Assembly: GCA_025024175.1 (NCBI GenBank)
Contig: QCXZ01000075.1
Span: 6,262,001 to 6,326,000 of the forward strand
DNA length: 64,000 bases
Direction: 5' to 3'
Source of the DNA: Rhyzopertha dominica
Lineage: Eukaryota; Arthropoda; Insecta; Coleoptera; Bostrichidae
The notes under the pieces are model-generated. The model was not told the origin of the DNA. It worked only from the letters and a program-made list of their open reading frames with translations, and ran no database searches. The position numbers and the translations under genes were made by a program. This document shows, piece after piece, positions 59,545-64,000 of the stretch (its first letter is position 1; each line of letters opens with the position of its first letter).

Positions 59545-60525
59545 AAGTGTGATCAAGAAAATTTGGCATCGAGTACTAACTATTCTACCAAGCAGCCGCA
59601 TCGGCAAGCGATAGCGCATGCATGTGAGTTTCTGACCATCACAGGGTCTCCTCAGAAGTGCCCATTCTGAGATCAACATCGAGGGTCATACACTGCGATG
59701 TGTCAAGGGGTTATCCTTAACCCCAGGCACACCAGTTGTCGATTTGCGTATCGGACATTAACTGGACCGACGGTATACCAAATACCATCGGTTCCCCCGT
59801 TGCTGGCAGGGCACCCAGATACCAGATTCATACAATAATCTCATAAACTGTCCCAGTTTGGTAGCAACATAATAATCTGACGTCAGGACTTTCAACAACA
59901 AAAATGCTATCCTCTTAATGTTTCAAAGAGANAACAATCAAAATACATNTCAGTAGGTACTCACTACTTTAGTACTTTAAATATGGTAATACTACAATTG
60001 TCCATCAATTCTGGTCTAGCCACAAAACAAAGGAACAATCACCACTCAGAATTAACCAACTAACACATTCCAGCACTCTAGTCATACTAATGTCGCGCTG
60101 CTCCGAAAAGGTTCTCGCCCAGAGGTTTCTTTCTTGTAAACAAAACATAACTCATCTGAACTGTTGGTTCATTCTCAACTAAGTAAAACACATACCTAGT
60201 CGAAATAATCTTATAATCAAACTTTAAGTCAATATGGGTATAAATCAATAACGAAAATGGATATTAATAAAAGTAAATCTACTTATTAGAATAGAATTAA
60301 ACAAGGGAAAAAATGTCGCCTTTCAGTATCATTAATATTTTTAGCATTCATATTGATAGAAACTGCTGCCAATAAAATTTATTTTCAACGGTCAATTAAG
60401 AACAAATTAATTTTAATTAAAATGTATCACTCACAGCTAACTTGAACCACAACCTAACCTCACTTTTGTACAACCTTTTCCACAATTTGACATTTAGCCA
60501 TGTGGTTCAATCATCGACATATCCA
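59545..60525. other. Insertion of unknown type inside the LINE
   Basis: Inverted copies of about 27 bp, TGTGATCAAGAAAATTTGGC plus ATCGAGT, border this stretch (about 59549-59575 and its complement near 60535-60561). The right copy is LINE coding sequence (PNFLDH). The core 59580-59870 is GC-rich for this window, with motifs such as TTATCCTTAACCCC and CGGTATACCAAATACC. No coding or transposon class could be assigned. Two Ns lie near 59932-59949. Confidence 0.4.
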
Positions 60526-61854
60526 AGGCTAACTCGATGCCAAATTTTCTTGATCACACGATATATACATATAAAGATATAAATTTAGATGGCACTCCAG
60601 TTTTGTTTGATATTAGGAATATTACCTTAACTATAAATGATATTCAAGATGTCATCTGTCACTTAAGCGTCGCACATAGTCCTGGTCTAGACAGACTTCA
60701 TCCATTGATAATTATCAATTGTCGTGACTCTATACATATGAGTAGCTAATACAATATTTTAGGAGGGGCTTAAGTCCCTCAAGTAGAAGTAATAATAATT
60801 ATTTACGATAGGTAATAAAACATTAAATATTGAAGTTAACTTTCTCAGTGGAGGCAGCTTTGGCGATGGCAGTTTTACCGTATTTCATACAAAGTTAAAG
60901 TCAATACATGTAAATAAATTATTATATTTAAACCTTGAGAAAAATTTTAGGGGAGCTAAGTTTTGGGGGGGGGGGGGTTAATTGAACCTATCTCTTAAAC
61001 TCAGTGTTTTTCCTCATGCATTGAATTATCGTATTTTTCACCTCTTCTTAAAGGTGGTGACTCCACCGATGTTGCTAATTATCAATAAATATAAAATCTT
61101 TGCCAAAATGTTCGAATATTTGGTTAACCTCAAAGTTCTTCCCTATCTCAAAAAATTTATTATTCCAAATCAGCATGGCTTTCTCGAAGGGCGTTCTACT
61201 ATTACTAACCTAACTGTTTATTCCAAATTTATAATTTCTCATTTAAATAATGGAGTTATAGTAGAATCAATTTATACAGATCTCATCCGCTCTTTTGATT
61301 TGGTTAATTTTGACTTGCGTTGTAGAAAGCTTTATGTGTATGGAATTGTTGGCTCACTTTTAGCTTGGTGATCGTAAGCAAGATTAAAGGGTTCACTTCA
61401 TACCCTATTGATACGAAACTATTTAGAGCTATATAAAAACCCAAGAAACGTTAAATGGTCTGAGATATAACTCAAAAAATGCTTCTGTATAAGGTTTGGA
61501 AATTCGAGACTTCCAAATAATTTCTGTTTGCTTGCTGGAGTAGCATTAGAGAATGTCGAACATATATGCGTGATTTGGGAGTCATTTTTGAGTCTGGAAT
61601 GACCTTTAAAACACATATTGAGCATTTGGATATTAATATTCACAGCAAGATTTACTGCATAAAAAGGTTTTCTTTTAAATTTAAAATGACTAATACTTTT
61701 CGAGTGCTCTATTTCTCTTTTATTTACTCAAAATTAATCTATGCCTTTACAATATGGAGACCTCATGAATTAGGTTTGATTAAAAATTAAAATCATTGGA
61801 CCATTTATATTTAAGATTTGCAGCTTATAAATCTGACTATCCATTACATTATAC

Positions 61855-63599
61855 GAATCAGCCGGTCACGTTAGAGAGGGATAGAGCATAGTGGGAATCG
61901 ATCCTCTTTGCATAAGGCTACTTTACAGCGCACGCTGTGTTGATAATATCAGTTTGATTCCCAAAATTACCTAAACGAATAGCGATGGTTCATTTATCTT
62001 CCAAAAAGTGTGGAAATGATAACATTCTGTTGTTACTTGTGCAACAATTTTAGAACACATTTGTGTCAGACAATGAAAATCCGCTGCAAATTGAATCAAT
62101 ACTTCCAGATCAAGTCGTCAAAATGAAATTTATGCTTTTATTTCTTATATTATACCATCAATAATGAGGTTTTTAGCATTTTTTATCTCTAGACATTTTT
62201 TTCTACGACAAACGGTTCTCGTGATATTAGCAAAAATCCATAAATTTGTAAAATCGGTTTTTTTCTAAATAACTCGAAAATTATTAACTAAACAAAACAA
62301 TTTGCAAGAGTACTTTTCGATTAGAAATTTAATTTTTTATATAATAGCAAAATTTAAAAAAATTGTGTGGACAAGGCCCAAAATTCATTTTTTTGGAAAT
62401 ATTTCAAAAATGTCAAAATTGTGGAAACAATTTTTAAACACTTTTTGTGAGAAATTTTATTTCCTATCGGATGATATTTTCATATGTGAATATTAAGTAT
62501 TTTCTGAGATATTTGGGAAAAAACGTTTTTTTTTAAAATGACCGTTTTTTCTTCTAAACAGTTTGCTGCACTGAAAATTTATAGGGACTAATAATGCTCG
62601 CAATTATACTACTAATTACATACTAAAAGGCAAACAATAAATGTTTGCAAAAAGGGTAGTTACCTCACAATTTTAGGGAAGGGGGCCCTATACCCTACTC
62701 ACCCCAAAAACAACATATTGCTTTGGGTAGTTGAGATTTATATGTATGCCAAATTTCAAGTTCATATGTTGTCTTTCGAAAGTTATCGTGTCCACACAGA
62801 CAGACATACAAACACGAAATTTTTACTCAAATTTTGTTTNTGGATGTTTTGAAGCATTTTAAAGCCATTGAGCAAATAAAAAATTTTGAAAATTTCTGTC
62901 GCAATACAATACTTCCCATCTGTTGGATGTGGAAGTAAAATTAAGTACAGAAATACGACTACTCTATATATTTCTTATATTATGAGGATGATACTTATAT
63001 ATCAAATAGAGTGTTAGGAAAAAAGTGGCCCTTCTGCAGCCAATGTTTATTGAAAATACAATACAAGGAGATCTAAAAATTAAAAAAAACTGTAAGTTAG
63101 ATTCCTTCTTCTTTCTTGCACTTGATTTATCAGTATCTCTGTCATTGTGCTTATAGTACTATTTAATATTATAATATAACAATAAACAAAATTTTGAAAG
63201 TATTTCTGCTTCGTGTTATTTACAAGGAAACGAAATAGAATATGTGTTTGAAAACAATTCATCCACTACATTGTCAAAAACAACTGTAAATATGTTTGGT
63301 TAAAATATAGATATAGATGATCCTTACATGTGGAGCATTTCGATGATTTAATTTTTTTTTGCATATAAAGCTCTATCAAAGAATTACTGTTACAGTTCAG
63401 CACCACACAATACTTTCACATTTTTGTTATTTCAAAAAACCACACCGAATGTATGGTTATGCATGCCACTGGCAAGCGCTTTTACTACTATATTGCATCT
63501 CTTACTAGACCTCTCTCTTCCACACTGACTACGAATTTGGGCCGCAGATGCATACAGTTACCATATGGTCGTGCGTATACCCCTCTATCTACTACCGTG
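61855..63599 (-). mobile_element. P-like THAP element, second copy
   Basis: Same family as 16968-18471, in reverse orientation. The right end is ...CTACTACCGTG. The THAP start reads KYCVVLNCNSNS on the minus strand near 63415-63380. It is longer than the first copy because it keeps a segment of the ACTTCCACATCC interior that the first lacks. The left tip is missing about 50 bp, and flanking octamers (CATTATAC, GCTAATAC) match at only five positions, so no duplication can be claimed. It lies within LINE coding sequence. Confidence 0.75.
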
Positions 63600-64000
63600 G
63601 CTAATACTTACCAGTCTTTTCTATTTCAAATCTAGAATCGGCGAGAAATAGAATGGATCTTCTTTTTGCATATAAAATTCTAACTAATTCTATTGACTGT
63701 TCTAGTATTATCAATAGTTTCAACTTCCATACACCAACTCGAATTCTTCGTACCAATCAATATTATTTTGAAATTCCTATGTTGGCTTATGGAAAAAAGG
63801 AATAGTCGTACTTACTTATCTAAGTTGTGCAAATTGATCTCCCATTGGTTTGATCTTCACAATAAATCTTATCGCTACATAAAAAATAAGTCTAAAATGG
63901 TTCTGGAGTATAAATGAATTTTGTATATTGAGATTCCATAATTATGATTCATACCAATCATTACCTTAGTTTTAAGAAAACATAAATTTTGCTGTGTTTT

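Larger units (their letters stand above)
59290..63930 (+). pseudogene. Broken non-LTR retrotransposon (LINE)
   Basis: Pieces of one jockey-like element run in order on the plus strand. A pre-RT part (59308-59525) includes FKKERAYCKL and IPSSVHLNDKYAD. The RT follows at 60537-61371, with INDIQDVICHLSVAHSPGLD, NQHGFLEGRSTITNL and TDLIRSFDLVN, where the first catalytic aspartate is kept. The RT end is at 61566-61850, with RDLGVIFESGMTFKTHIEH and KLIYAFTIWRPHE. A C-terminal part follows the transposon insertion at 63610-63920, with SRREIEWIFFL and NSIDCSSIINSFNFHTP. Many stops and frameshifts are present. The P-like element splits it, and a GC-rich insertion occupies about 59545-60525. Confidence 0.75.

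Noticed and set aside
61855..63599. 8-bp target duplication for the second P-like copy
   Set aside because: The candidate octamers match at only five of eight positions and the left tip of the element is missing.

Overview
The window is nuclear DNA of an insect, most likely a non-dipteran such as a beetle. It is AT-rich, has split genes with GT-AG introns from 50 bp to several kb, and the introns and spacers are full of transposon remains. A complete DNA polymerase beta gene argues against Drosophila, which lacks it. The order-level guess is inference; gene identities rest on reading the proteins.

Four protein genes can be supported. DNA polymerase beta lies on the minus strand (3028-7929, seven exons, 334 aa). 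It is head-to-head with phosphatidylinositol 4-kinase III alpha on the plus strand (9483-45249, 30 exons, about 2075 aa, all phases consistent). That kinase gene converges on a minus-strand mitochondrial sirtuin, SIRT4 (47506-49650, three exons, 298 aa). A fourth gene, on the plus strand (51198-59271), is assembled here from three exons. It joins one LIM domain to a tail that is about one-third cysteine; its third exon is the least certain part.

The rest is a layered transposon landscape. It includes a hAT-type element with intact 8-bp target duplication (992-2581), an internally deleted mariner (13323-14427), a P-superfamily-like element with a THAP remnant and 8-bp duplication (16968-18471) plus a second copy inside a LINE (61855-63599), TA-flanked foldback elements, a SWIM-finger foldback element, a Harbinger relic, further mariner-type relics, Penelope-like relics and a broken LINE at 59.3-63.9 kb.

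The most interesting system is a short dispersed retroposon family carrying a hammerhead ribozyme. Three copies (722-770, 29792-29840, 35201-35249) have the full CUGAUGA / stem II / GAAA / stem III / stem I architecture, with a paired change in stem II in one copy and a self-complementary stem III. A fourth copy is only 45 bp (23841-23885). It has 12-bp target duplications and its 5' end falls at the predicted self-cleavage site, as if the downstream cleavage product had itself been reverse transcribed and inserted. Penelope-like relics, a class known to carry hammerheads, occur in the same window and are possible mobilisers.
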